Shown: positions 31,387 through 42,017 of the stretch, piece by piece
Numbering within the stretch: the first letter of the stretch is position 1
Layout: every line of letters starts with the position of its first letter
Assembly (NCBI RefSeq): GCF_963678635.1
Contig: NC_087069.1
Coordinates: 6,059,472 to 6,123,471 of the forward strand
Source: Symsagittifera roscoffensis
Taxonomy: Eukaryota > Xenacoelomorpha > Acoela > Convolutidae
Length of the DNA stretch: 64,000 nucleotides
Reading direction: 5' to 3'
Position numbers and translations under genes: made by a program
Notes under the pieces: generated by a model
What the model was told of the DNA's origin: nothing
The model's database searches: none
What the model saw: only the letters and a program-made list of their open reading frames with translations

Positions 31387-31796
31387 TGGAACCTGATCTA
31401 AACTACATTTTATGATTGGATAAATTAGATATTTTACCACTGTAAAGTATTTAATATTAACCAATCATGATCCATCTAACTAACAACCCACTTATTTGTA
31501 AGTGCTGGAATTACTTGTAATTTCAGCACCAGAGAGATTTGAATTTAACTTAGAAATTAGTTGACTCTCCAAGAAGACTTCAGCAGCCGCAATAAACCAG
31601 TATACCCTAGATCTATTGAGCCTAGCAGAGACTAGTTAAACACCCTGAGACTAGATAGTATAAGAGTAAGATTAGGATCGGTATTAGACTAAGAAGTTGC
31701 ACGAATCTATCCGGCCGAAAATAAGATAGCGTGACGAGCAGACGGTGTACCCTATCCGAAATTACTCTATGAGTTAACCACCTCGGATCTAACTCA
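31387..31796 (+). repeat. 5' LTR of large retroelement
   Basis: 410 bp, TGGAACCTGATC...GATCTAACTCA, same length as the 3' LTR. I see one difference (A/C near 31450, in AATATTAACC versus AATCTTAACC). Confidence 0.95.
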
Positions 31797-31798
31797 TC

Positions 31799-31821
31799 TG
31801 GTGCGACCATAAGTCTCGAAC
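31799..31821 (+). promoter_or_regulatory. Candidate primer binding site
   Basis: Two bases after the LTR the sequence reads TGGTGCGACCATAAGTC and continues with TCGAAC, i.e. the complement of a tRNA 3' end including the T-loop signature GTTCGA at about the right distance. The tRNA identity is not assigned; an Arg-type acceptor is one possibility. Confidence 0.5.
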
Positions 31822-31871
31822 AAGACCTTAATAGCTTAGAATTAACCAAAAATAGATTAGAAATTAGACAA

Positions 31872-31889
31872 AACATTTTTAAAAATGTT
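31872..31889. repeat. 18-bp perfect palindrome in leader
   Basis: AACATTTTT/AAAAATGTT. It contains the ATG of the small leader ORF. Position ~75 nt after the LTR recalls retroviral dimerisation sites, but this is only positional. Confidence 0.5.
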
Positions 31890-32118
31890 ACACGACGATA
31901 ATTTAATCGAAATGTCTCTACGACTCAATAGATCAAAGCCAATATTCCGAACGATAAGAGAACTACCCGGAATTGGAAGAAGACCTCGAACCAGAGACGA
32001 CATACGACAAAATAGAAACTTACCAAATAGTTATATGATAGTACGGCAAAAGCCAACACAAACTTTTATATTTAGAATCTTATTAGCAACGAATTTAGAT
32101 TTTCATTTGCAAACTTAA
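31885..32118 (+). CDS. Small leader ORF (77 aa)
   Basis: Precedes gag by ~670 nt. Arg-rich middle (GIGRRPRTRDDIRQNRN). It could be an upstream ORF, a spliced leader exon or chance. Confidence 0.25.
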   Translation: MLHDDNLIEMSLRLNRSKPIFRTIRELPGIGRRPRTRDDIRQNRNLPNSYMIVRQKPTQTFIFRILLATNLDFHLQT

Positions 32119-32442
32119 ATCTTGAAGTCAATCTTCATGATCATTTCAGGCGCTAAACAAAATATTAATATACAATAACGATTGATGAAAAGATCTCAGA
32201 TCGTTCTCCTAAAATTCTGCAGTATTCTATAAAACATATTTGGAAAATATTTATTGAAAATCAAAACAAAAATTAGTAGCATGACAATAAACTGTTAGTA
32301 ATCATAGATTATCCAATTGTCCCAGCTTCATCACCTAAAACATAACAGCAATCATAAACTCACTAATATCATTAAAACACTAAATCTTTTCCTTAAACAA
32401 ATTTAAACCATTTTAAACTTAAATTCACTTAATTTTCAAATC

Positions 32443-32528
32443 AGATCATCAAGGCTTATCCTTGGATCTTAATTCATTTTCTATTCAGTTAAAATTTAAA
32501 CTTGATCATCAAGGCCCATCCTTGGATC
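32443..32528. repeat. Direct repeat of a hairpin-forming element in leader
   Basis: GATCATCAAGG...ATCCTTGGATC occurs at 32443-32467 and 32504-32528, 61 nt apart. Each unit is itself an imperfect inverted repeat (AAGG/CCTT). A structured RNA signal (packaging, translation) is possible. Confidence 0.5.
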
Positions 32529-32791
32529 AAAAAGAACAATTTTGTTCTCCCCCACCCACTTAGCTAGTGTCTAACGACCTCAAACGTTGATTCACCATCC
32601 AACCCTTTCAAAAAACCCAAGACTAATAGAAATTTTTCAACAAAACTAACCATTCAAATTAGGATAAACAGTGAAGAACTTCGGTTATTCATCCTTCACT
32701 TGAACCCTCCTCTTATCAAGACAATTATAATTAAAGAAAATTTCATCAAAGATGATGTTTCACAACATACAAAACATGACTTACAAAAATT

Positions 32792-35700
32792 TTGGCATGG
32801 TTTATAATAGATTATTTCACACATAATATAGATTTAATTTCACAAGCAAGAAAAAATTTTAGACCTCAAAATTCAAACTATGATACCGCCATCACAGAAC
32901 AGTCAGACTACGTTTGGGACCCCGAATGGTCTCATTATGCATTTATAAATATCCCACAATCAATTGCAAGCCAAACAATAAGTACAATATCTTATATAAG
33001 AGATTATGTAAGAGTAGTACCATTAACCATTGACGCAACACCATTAAACTACAATACATTTTTACCTGATACTCGAAATAACAGTTTAAATTCGACCGTC
33101 ATACACAATGAAAACCTTAATGGAACTAGAAATCTCACTCAACAAGATATTCAGACACCATCACACTTCATAAATGAAGAAATTGTCCAAACAACAACAA
33201 CTACACAACAAAGTATTTCACCAATACTTCCAAATTTAACAACACCAAGAAATACAAACACTTCGCTAGCACAGGTAACCTTACAATCAACCGTTAAACC
33301 TTCGGTTGCTCCAAAATATTCACAAATGGATTACCAAACATATAGACCCATGACAATACCGTCAAAAACACGCAGAACATTCACAAGAAACAATTTTGCG
33401 GAACATAATTATAATTATACACATTCATCAAAAACAAACTATCCTCCACGAAATAATAATAATAATCAAATCAGATCTCGATATTGGAATAATCCAATGG
33501 CAACAACCAATTCAGTAAATTTTCAAGCTAATCCACATCCTCCACAGGATCATAGTGAAAATTACCCATTCTTTCAACAGAATAAAAATAAAAAACAAGC
33601 ACCTCATCAAACGGATTACCTATCCTCTGATGATGATCATTTACAACCAGATATATTTGCACCATATACCCAAGAATATCGCGGACAAGGAATGCAGAAA
33701 CCATATACACATCAAAGAAATTTTTCTCCACACCAGATAGATACACAAAATCAACAACCAATACAAATGCAGAACCCAATTAATACACAATCTTTTCAAC
33801 CAATTCAGCCACAAAACCCAATGATTACACACTCATATCAACCAACACAAATGCAAAATGAAATACCACTTCCATATTATCTTCAACAACACGAAATAAC
33901 AAAAAATCAACTTTCTAATTTTTCACAAATGCCAAATGCAGCAGAATCATTACAAATGACAATGAATCCATACCTTATGGGTGGATCATCAATAACATCA
34001 AACAAACCATTAATGGTATTCACAGGAACAGACCCTGAATATTCTGTAGAAGATTATTTAAATGCAGTAACAGCAAATTTAATTTTAAATATAGGACCTG
34101 AACCAATTAATACGCCACTACATCAAAACTGGATACATCGACGCACAGCGTTGATACAGACAACCATAGACGGCGCAGCCCAAAAATGGTTTTCAGTATT
34201 GCCTATAGAAATAAAATCAAATTGGAAGAGATTTACACAAGAATTTTCAAAAATGTTTGACTCCGAAAGAAATAAACAACAACAAAGAGTTTTATGTAAT
34301 GAAATTCGCAGATTACCAAATGAAACCATCAAACAATTAGCAGTACGTATCGAAACACTAGTTCAAAAAGCATATTCATTAAATACACACGATTATAAAA
34401 ACACGAAAATGACAGAAATCTTAATGATGACCTTAACACCTCAATTAAGGAAAATAGCAATAAAAAAGAGAGCATCCCATCCCTCCTCAATTCGAGAGCC
34501 CGATTTAGATTTTCGAAAACTAGTAGACAAGCTAGAGCAAGCGGAAATCACAATGAAACTTGAAGAAACAGAAAATCTGAAATTACAATATGTTAATCGA
34601 ATTGAAACAAATACCACAAATATCAATAATATACAGGATTCAGATACAGACCTCGTTGAAAAAATCACTGAAATACTCAATATTTATGAAAAACACCCAA
34701 ACTTTAAAGGCAAACCATCCTTCAAAAAATGGTGTAATTATTGCCGACGATACGGACATAGTATTTCCGAATGTAGACAAAAACAACAGGACAATCAAAA
34801 CAAACCTCAAAAATATAAAGAACCGAATAAATCATTCTATCAATACATGAAGAAAGATCAAAATCTACCGAACAAAATTGTATACAGCAACAACAGTTCA
34901 GGAAAACCACTACCGAACAATACCAACTACACGAGAAATCAATCACCATATAACTCAAGTTATAGAGGAAGATCACCAGAACGAAGAAATACACAAAATC
35001 CGTCACAAAATCATTACAATAGACCAAATAGTCGAAATAACTACTCCAGATCAAATTCAAATACAACACAATTTGTTTCTAGATCTAATTCCCAATCAAG
35101 AAATAATTACTATCCAAACAATCAATCACGAAACTCATCATACAATAGAAATAGAAACTACTCCAATAATCGGAATAGAAGTTATTCAAACAACCGAAAC
35201 CAGAATTACCCGAAAAATCGATCAAGGAATAACTCATATAATAGATCAAACTATAACAGACCAAACAATAATTATCAAAACAGATCACGAAATAATTCAC
35301 AAAATCGACATTCAAGTTATAATAATCGTTATAGAAATTATTCCCAATCACCACACAGGAATAATAACCATTATAATAATTCTAACAATCGCCACAGAAG
35401 TAGTACACCTAAACATCAAAGAAATATTAATCAAGTACAATCAAACCCAGAAACAACATCAGACCCCCCAGGTATTGATGACACAGGAAATAACGAATTA
35501 CAACTAAATCAAATAAACTGTGAATCATCAGATTCAGAAAGTGATACAGAAAACACTACCTCCATAATTATGATAGCAATCGAAAATGACTACGAACCTA
35601 TTATATATGAACAACCTTTTTCATCACATATATACGAAAATCAATTAGAACTCCTTCACAATTATTATATTGAACCCATCCATTCTACACAAACGGCACA

Positions 35701-36355
35701 AGAAACTAACGAAATTAACACTACAAATCAATCCAATGAAAACAATAAAACAAAATGCTTGAATACAAATCACATCTATCAAAATATACAAAAAGAACAA
35801 CCCAAAGAAAAAATTTGGACAATACCATTTCTTTTAGAAAGTCCAAGAAGCAAGGAATTTCAACCACCAGATCTTGAAATTGATTTTTTAATTGATTCAG
35901 GAGCAGAATCAAATATAATAAAGATTCCCACATGGAATGAGATAAAATCACTACACCCAAAGCTAACGCCCCTTGAAACATCCAATAAACTAGCAACAGC
36001 ACAAGGATCAACATTAGTAAACTATGGAAAAATTCAATTATTTCTTCTCCCCACAAGAACAATAGAACAAAATAAAATTTTAAATAAACCATTTAAACAA
36101 ATATTCCATATCACTGATATTAAACACAATATCATTGGAATACCATTTATCTCTAAATATATACCAACAATCATCATTTTGAATAGTAAAATACTAATCA
36201 AAGATAAATACACAAAAACAAAAGACACATCCCTAACATTTTTTCAAAGATTAAATAAACAACCACCATTCTTTTCAAAATTTTATCCGATATATAATCA
36301 ACAAAGAAAACACCTGAAACCACTATCAGGAAACATATATAAAATTTTTCAATAA
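32792..36355 (+). CDS. Gag-protease polyprotein (1187 aa)
   Basis: N-terminal ~380 residues are Q/N/P-rich; residues ~400-620 form a gypsy-type capsid region (GTDPEYSVEDYLNAV, AQKWFSVLP, FTQEFSKMFDSE). A CCHC knuckle CNYCRRYGHSISEC lies at ~647 and an unusually long N/R/S/Y-rich RNA-binding stretch at ~690-900. A retropepsin with FLIDSGAES is at ~1030 and IIGIPF near its end. No in-frame ATG exists near the start (frame opens at 32780). An ATG at 32752 in frame -1 runs to TAA 32824-32826, so a single indel, or non-AUG start, is implied. The pol frame opens at 36343, 12 nt before the stop, in -1, after AAAATTTTTC. Confidence 0.85.
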   Translation: MAWFIIDYFTHNIDLISQARKNFRPQNSNYDTAITEQSDYVWDPEWSHYAFINIPQSIASQTISTISYIRDYVRVVPLTIDATPLNYNTFLPDTRNNSLNSTVIHNENLNGTRNLTQQDIQTPSHFINEEIVQTTTTTQQSISPILPNLTTPRNTNTSLAQVTLQSTVKPSVAPKYSQMDYQTYRPMTIPSKTRRTFTRNNFAEHNYNYTHSSKTNYPPRNNNNNQIRSRYWNNPMATTNSVNFQANPHPPQDHSENYPFFQQNKNKKQAPHQTDYLSSDDDHLQPDIFAPYTQEYRGQGMQKPYTHQRNFSPHQIDTQNQQPIQMQNPINTQSFQPIQPQNPMITHSYQPTQMQNEIPLPYYLQQHEITKNQLSNFSQMPNAAESLQMTMNPYLMGGSSITSNKPLMVFTGTDPEYSVEDYLNAVTANLILNIGPEPINTPLHQNWIHRRTALIQTTIDGAAQKWFSVLPIEIKSNWKRFTQEFSKMFDSERNKQQQRVLCNEIRRLPNETIKQLAVRIETLVQKAYSLNTHDYKNTKMTEILMMTLTPQLRKIAIKKRASHPSSIREPDLDFRKLVDKLEQAEITMKLEETENLKLQYVNRIETNTTNINNIQDSDTDLVEKITEILNIYEKHPNFKGKPSFKKWCNYCRRYGHSISECRQKQQDNQNKPQKYKEPNKSFYQYMKKDQNLPNKIVYSNNSSGKPLPNNTNYTRNQSPYNSSYRGRSPERRNTQNPSQNHYNRPNSRNNYSRSNSNTTQFVSRSNSQSRNNYYPNNQSRNSSYNRNRNYSNNRNRSYSNNRNQNYPKNRSRNNSYNRSNYNRPNNNYQNRSRNNSQNRHSSYNNRYRNYSQSPHRNNNHYNNSNNRHRSSTPKHQRNINQVQSNPETTSDPPGIDDTGNNELQLNQINCESSDSESDTENTTSIIMIAIENDYEPIIYEQPFSSHIYENQLELLHNYYIEPIHSTQTAQETNEINTTNQSNENNKTKCLNTNHIYQNIQKEQPKEKIWTIPFLLESPRSKEFQPPDLEIDFLIDSGAESNIIKIPTWNEIKSLHPKLTPLETSNKLATAQGSTLVNYGKIQLFLLPTRTIEQNKILNKPFKQIFHITDIKHNIIGIPFISKYIPTIIILNSKILIKDKYTKTKDTSLTFFQRLNKQPPFFSKFYPIYNQQRKHLKPLSGNIYKIFQ

Positions 36356-36402
36356 AACAAGTTCACCAATATGATAAAAAACAAAACAAACAACAACTCT
36401 AT

Positions 36403-38220
36403 ATGTCAGATTTTGAATTCAAACTTATCCATAAGTTTTTCAAAATCACAATTTCATCCATAAAATATTTGAAAAACTCGAATTCAGATATTATTTCTCT
36501 ACATGTATACAACAATACACCCTATCAAGTAACATTACCTTTAGGACTTTTAGGCTATTGCGAAACCAACGCTACGATATCACCAATACATGAAAAAGCA
36601 TACCGCGTAAATAATATACTCCAATTATTAGATATTTGTCAATCTACAATTCTTAATGAAGAATTATCCATAAATAATATAATAAGTAATGAAAAAAGAA
36701 ATACAGATTATTTCACAAAAACTCCATATTTCAAACCTACATTCAACATAAGTAACTACACAGAGACTCAACAGAAGTTTTTAACAATGTTTAACTTCCA
36801 ACATTCACAAATAACACAAGACGAATTTGATAAATTAGCCAAACAGCTAATAAAATATTCATCAGTCTATGCAACATCTAAATTTGATGTTGGCAAAATC
36901 AGTTCATCACTACATCTCCCATTAAAACCTGACGCAGTTTTCAAAAAACAAAGAGCAAGTAAAGTACCAATTCATTTACACGATAAAGTGAACAGATTAC
37001 TTGATATTTTAGAACAATACAATATAATCTCACCGGTAAACAAAGAAGAACAACCAAAAGGTAACACATTTATCAACCCTGTTATCATCCTAGCAAAAGA
37101 AGAATCATTAAAAATAGTTCTAGACGCTAGATACCTTAATTCACTAATAGACGAATCAAAATGCAATTGGCCTATTGAACCAATACAAGTTATTTTAACA
37201 AAAATAAACGGAAAATACTTTACAACCGCAGATATGAATAGTGCATATAATCAAATGCCACTAGATGAACAATCGCGACGCTTAACACAATTTGTTATTG
37301 GAAATCAGCAATATGAATTCAACCGCCTATTCTATGGAATATCCATAGGACCAGCAGCATTTTCAGCTTTTATGAGCAAAATTTTCAGACCACTAATACT
37401 CAAGAAAAACGCAATCACTTATTTAGACGATGTTTTTATGTAATCACAGACAAAAGAAGAAATGTTTAAAGTTTTAGAACATTATCAGAAAATACTTCAG
37501 AACGAAAATCTGAAGGCCGCCCCCGATAAATCACACTTCTTTTTAACACGAGTTAAATTCTTAGGACATAATATAGAAAGAAAAACAATCACCCCATTAA
37601 AATCACGCATTGATGCTATTCAAAAACTCCAACCACCAACAAACAAAAAGAAAATCCAAGAATTCCTTGGAATGTTAAATTTTTTAAGTAAATATGTCTA
37701 TAAAATGCAATTATACCTAAGACCATTTTATAATATACTTAGACAACAAAATAATTTTGAATGGAACACAGAACATCAAGCACAATTTGAAGAAATTAAA
37801 AAACTCCTAACTGAACAAATTTCGAATACAATTCCAGATCCAAATCAACCATTCTATGCAATGTGCGATGCTTCGAATTTTGGCATCGGCGCAGCATTAT
37901 TACAATCACACAATGGCACAAACAAAATGAATCTTATATCAGCAAATTCTCGATTATTCACTCAAGCAGAGCTACGACTCTCAACTCTAATGAGAGAGTG
38001 TACAGCTATAATATATACACTAACAGAATATGAATTTCTGATACTTGGATCAAAACATCCAACAGTTCTTTTCACAGATCACAAACCAATCATTTTTCTC
38101 TTTACACAAAAATCTAATCCAAATCACCGAGTTTATAGATTTCAACTAATTCTAATGAAATTCCCAAACTTACATATAGTTTGGACAGCAGGAAAAATCT
38201 TGCATTACCAGACACATTAA
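36403..38220 (+). pseudogene. Reverse transcriptase-RNase H, copy 1
   Basis: RT fingers/palm: LDARYLNSLIDES, FTTADMNSAYNQMPLDEQ, FNRLFYGISIGPAAFSAFM and YLDDVFM. Immediately after, TAA (37441-37443) interrupts the frame, which continues SQTKEEMFKVLEHYQ, KFLGHNIE and LGMLNFLSKYV. RNase H: MCDASNFGIGAALLQ, RECTAIIYTLTEYEFL and LFTDHKPIIFLF. The frame is lost at an A5 run near 38195. The first ATG is at 36403, 48 nt after the gag stop. Confidence 0.88.
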
Positions 38221-38672
38221 GTCGAAATACACCACCTGAATTACTTACACGTAAAACTACAGTTGAAATACCCAAAAATATAAACTTCTACCTTGCAGAA
38301 AACGAAACATCAACCCGACTAGAATGCAAATATGCAGTAAAAACTGACGTTGAACAATCACAGATAAACAATCTACAACACTTCCCACTCTATTTAGATT
38401 GCCAAATAAATCACTACGAAGTTGATCTACTTGGAACATCAACTTTCAAACCAATTCCATACTCACAATGGATAAAAAATAACACCCAACAAAAAAGAGT
38501 AAAACAACACTCGCATAAAAAAGACCTTTTTCCATTAATTGAAAAAGAAAACCTAACTGATAAAATAAATTTATCAGGACCACAAACAAACGATTCAAAA
38601 TACACAATAAATCAAGTATTTGACCTCCATGACCCACTTGATACAATTCCCTTATCTAAATTAGAAATATAA
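38181..38672 (+). CDS. RNase H-integrase linker, copy 1
   Basis: Continues the pol polyprotein in the shifted frame (LALPDTLSRNTPPELLTRKT, the conserved end of the gypsy RNase H/connection region) as a hydrophilic linker. It ends at TAA 38670-38672, with the integrase ORF following in the same frame. Confidence 0.7.
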   Translation: MDSRKNLALPDTLSRNTPPELLTRKTTVEIPKNINFYLAENETSTRLECKYAVKTDVEQSQINNLQHFPLYLDCQINHYEVDLLGTSTFKPIPYSQWIKNNTQQKRVKQHSHKKDLFPLIEKENLTDKINLSGPQTNDSKYTINQVFDLHDPLDTIPLSKLEI

Positions 38673-38714
38673 AACATTTTTCTCCCCCCAACAGATAAAA
38701 TTACAATTAATACT

Positions 38715-39738
38715 TTGAAACAATATCAAAATCTTGACCCTGTAATTAGACAACTAAAATCATGGCACAAATATAAAACTAAACCCGTCAAGGCAGATAC
38801 AACTATTTTAGGAAATAAAACACTCCTCCGATATTTTCGAAAATTCAATAATACAACAATTAACGAAAACACAGACCTTCTAGAATACAAATTAAATGAA
38901 TCTACAGTTCCTTGTCTCCCTCTAAGTATGATTCTTATAGCTTTTAATATTTCACATACACAAAACATTAAAGGACACTCTGGATCAGAGAAAACATATT
39001 CAAATTTCATACAAAACTTTTATTTTCCAAATGCACCAATTTGGATAAAAGTACTATGCAATGATTGTATAGTATGTCAGCTAAATAAACCTTATCCAAA
39101 TCAAAAACAAATAGCACAAAAACAAGATTTTAAAGGACAAAGTTTGTACTTTAACCACCGTATTTCATTTGATACAAAAGGACCAATTTCACCCTCATCC
39201 GAAGGAAACTCCTATATTATGGTAATTGTTGACGCGTTTACACATTATGTAGCACTTAACCCAGTACCACATTGTAACGCTTATTATGCTTACACAACAC
39301 TATATGAACACTGGATAGCCAAATTCGGACTACCAGAAATTCTAGTTACAGATAACGGTACAGAATTCATAAATAATGAAATTATCACACTATGTCATCT
39401 ATATAACATCAAACACAAACCACGTACATCTCACGCACCTTGGACAAACGGCTTAGTCGAAGGTATGAACCGTTCACTACAAGAATATCTTAGATGTATC
39501 ATCAATGGAAATGATACAAGATATACCGAATGGTCAGCAGATGTAAAACTATTTCCCTTAGCATATAACTCACAAATCACGACAACTCTAGGAATGTCAC
39601 CATATGAAATGGTTTTTAATCAAAAGCCACGCAAACCGATTATGTTTACAGCAAACTCTCATAAAAATGCACAAAGTTATTGTCAACCGAATAAAGAATC
39701 AATTTGTTACAACTTACCTTTACATACACACGATGAAG
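38715..39738 (+). pseudogene. Integrase, copy 1, truncated by duplication junction
   Basis: HH-CC domain (HTQNIKGHSG...CNDCIVCQ) and catalytic core with Asp in FDTKGPI, Asp in VTDNGTEF and Glu in WTNGLVEGMNRSLQ. The open frame runs past the junction to 39896, but the residues after 39738 are out-of-frame RT sequence, so the C-terminal GPY/F domain is missing. Confidence 0.88.
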
Positions 39739-41523
39739 TTTTTCAAAATCACAATTTCATCCATAAAATATTTGAAAAACTCGAATTCAGATATTATTTC
39801 TCTACATGTATACAACAATACACCCTATCAAGTAACATTACCTTTAGGACTTTTAGGCTATTGCGAAACCAACGCTACGATATCACCAATACATGAAAAA
39901 GCATACCGCGTAAATAATATACTCCAATTATTAGATATTTGTCAATCTACAATTCTTAATGAAGAATTATCCATAAATAATATAATAAGTAATGAAAAAA
40001 GAAATACAGATTATTTCACAAAAACTCCATATTTCAAACCTACATTCAACATAAGTAACTACACAGAGACTCAACAGAAGTTTTTAACAATGTTTAACTT
40101 CCAACATTCACAAATAACACAAGACGAATTTGATAAATTAGCCAAACAGCTAATAAAATATTCATCAGTCTATGCAACATCTAAATTTGATGTTGGCAAA
40201 ATCAGTTCATCACTACATCTCCCATTAAAACCTGACGCAGTTTTCAAAAAACAAAGAGCAAGTAAAGTACCAATTCATTTACACGATAAAGTGAACAGAT
40301 TACTTGATATTTTAGAACAATACAATATAATCTCACCGGTAAACAAAGAAGAACAACCAAAAGGTAACACATTTATCAACCCTGTTATCATCCTAGCAAA
40401 AGGAGAATCATTAAAAATAGTTCTAGACGCTAGATACCTTAATTCACTAATAGACGAATCAAAATGCAATTGGCCTATTGAACCAATACAAGTTATTTTA
40501 ACAAAAATAAACGGAAAATACTTTACAACCGCAGATATGAATAGTGCATATAATCAAATGCCACTAGATGAACAATCGCGACGCTTAACACAATTTGTTA
40601 TTGGAAATCAGCAATATGAATTCAACCGCCTATTCTATGGAATATCCATAGGACCAGCAGCATTTTCAGCTTTTATGAGCAAAATTTTCAGACCACTAAT
40701 ACTCAAGAAAAACGCAATCACTTATTTAGACGATGTTTTTATGTAATCACAGACAAAAGAAGAAATGTTTAAAGTTTTAGAACATTATCAGAAAATACTT
40801 CAGAACGAAAATCTGAAGGCCGCCCCCGATAAATCACACTTCTTTTTAACACGAGTTAAATTCTTAGGACATAATATAGAAAGAAAAACAATCACCCCAT
40901 TAAAATCACGCATTGATGCTATTCAAAAACTCCAACCACCAACAAACAAAAAGAAAATCCAAGAATTCCTTGGAATGTTAAATTTTTTAAGTAAATATGT
41001 CTATAAAATGCAATTATACCTAAGACCATTTTATAATATACTTAGACAACAAAATAATTTTGAATGGAACACAGAACATCAAGCACAATTTGAAGAAATT
41101 AAAAAACTCCTAACTGAACAAATTTCGAATACAATTCCAGATCCAAATCAACCATTCTATGCAATGTGCGATGCTTCGAATTTTGGCATCGGCGCAGCAT
41201 TATTACAATCACACAATGGCACAAACAAAATGAATCTTATATCAGCAAATTCTCGATTATTCACTCAAGCAGAGCTACGACTCTCAACTCTAATGAGAGA
41301 GTGTACAGCTATAATATATACACTAACAGAATATGAATTTCTGATACTTGGATCAAAACATCCAACAGTTCTTTTCACAGATCACAAACCAATCATTTTT
41401 CTCTTTACACAAAAATCTAATCCAAATCACCGAGTTTATAGATTTCAACTAATTCTAATGAAATTCCCAAACTTACATATAGTTTGGACAGCAGGAAAAA
41501 TCTTGCATTACCAGACACATTAA
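39739..41523 (+). pseudogene. Reverse transcriptase-RNase H, copy 2
   Basis: Same as copy 1, with one visible amino-acid difference (Gly for Glu in LAKxESLK). It carries the identical TAA after YLDDVFM (40744-40746) and the identical frame loss near 41498. It has lost the first RT residues to the junction. Confidence 0.88.
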
Positions 41524-41975
41524 GTCGAAATACACCACCTGAATTACTTACACGTAAAACTACAGTTGAAATACCCAAAAATATAAAATTCTACCTTGCA
41601 GAAAACGAAACATCAACCCGACTAGAATGCAAATATGCAGTAAAAACTGACGTTGAACAATCACAGATAAACAATCTACAACACTTCCCACTCTATTTAG
41701 ATTGCCAAATAAATCACTACGAAGTTGATCTACTTGGAACATCAACTTTCAAACCAATTCCATACTCACAATGGATAAAAAATAACACCCAACAAAAAAG
41801 AGTAAAACAACACTCGCATAAAAAAGACCTTTTTCCATTAATTGAAAAAGAAAACCTAACTGATAAAATAAATTTATCAGGACCACAAACAAACGATTCA
41901 AAATACACAATAAATCAAGTATTTGACCTCCATGACCCACTTGATACAATTCCCTTATCTAAATTAGAAATATAA
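41484..41975 (+). CDS. RNase H-integrase linker, copy 2
   Basis: Copy of 38181-38672 with one change (Asn to Lys), and the same terminal TAA (41973-41975). Confidence 0.7.
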   Translation: MDSRKNLALPDTLSRNTPPELLTRKTTVEIPKNIKFYLAENETSTRLECKYAVKTDVEQSQINNLQHFPLYLDCQINHYEVDLLGTSTFKPIPYSQWIKNNTQQKRVKQHSHKKDLFPLIEKENLTDKINLSGPQTNDSKYTINQVFDLHDPLDTIPLSKLEI

Positions 41976-42017
41976 AACATTTTTCTCCCCCCAACAGATA
42001 AAATTACAATTAATACT

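Noticed and set aside
34722..35354. Minus-strand Tyr/Phe/Val-rich ORFs of 89-115 codons
   Set aside because: Shadows of the Asn/Arg/Ser-repeat region of gag; no start context or motifs.
34878..35507. Plus-strand 209-codon Ile/Thr-rich ORF inside gag
   Set aside because: Composition is the +1 reading of the low-complexity AAT/CAA-rich gag segment; stop avoidance is explained by base composition.
12739..41975. TAA reassigned to a sense codon (variant genetic code), because three TAA interrupt conserved genes
   Set aside because: TAA is used as a normal terminator of several ORFs here (gag-protease, polymerase C-terminus, 3' ORF after env), so reassignment is unlikely; nonsense mutation, read-through or error is simpler.
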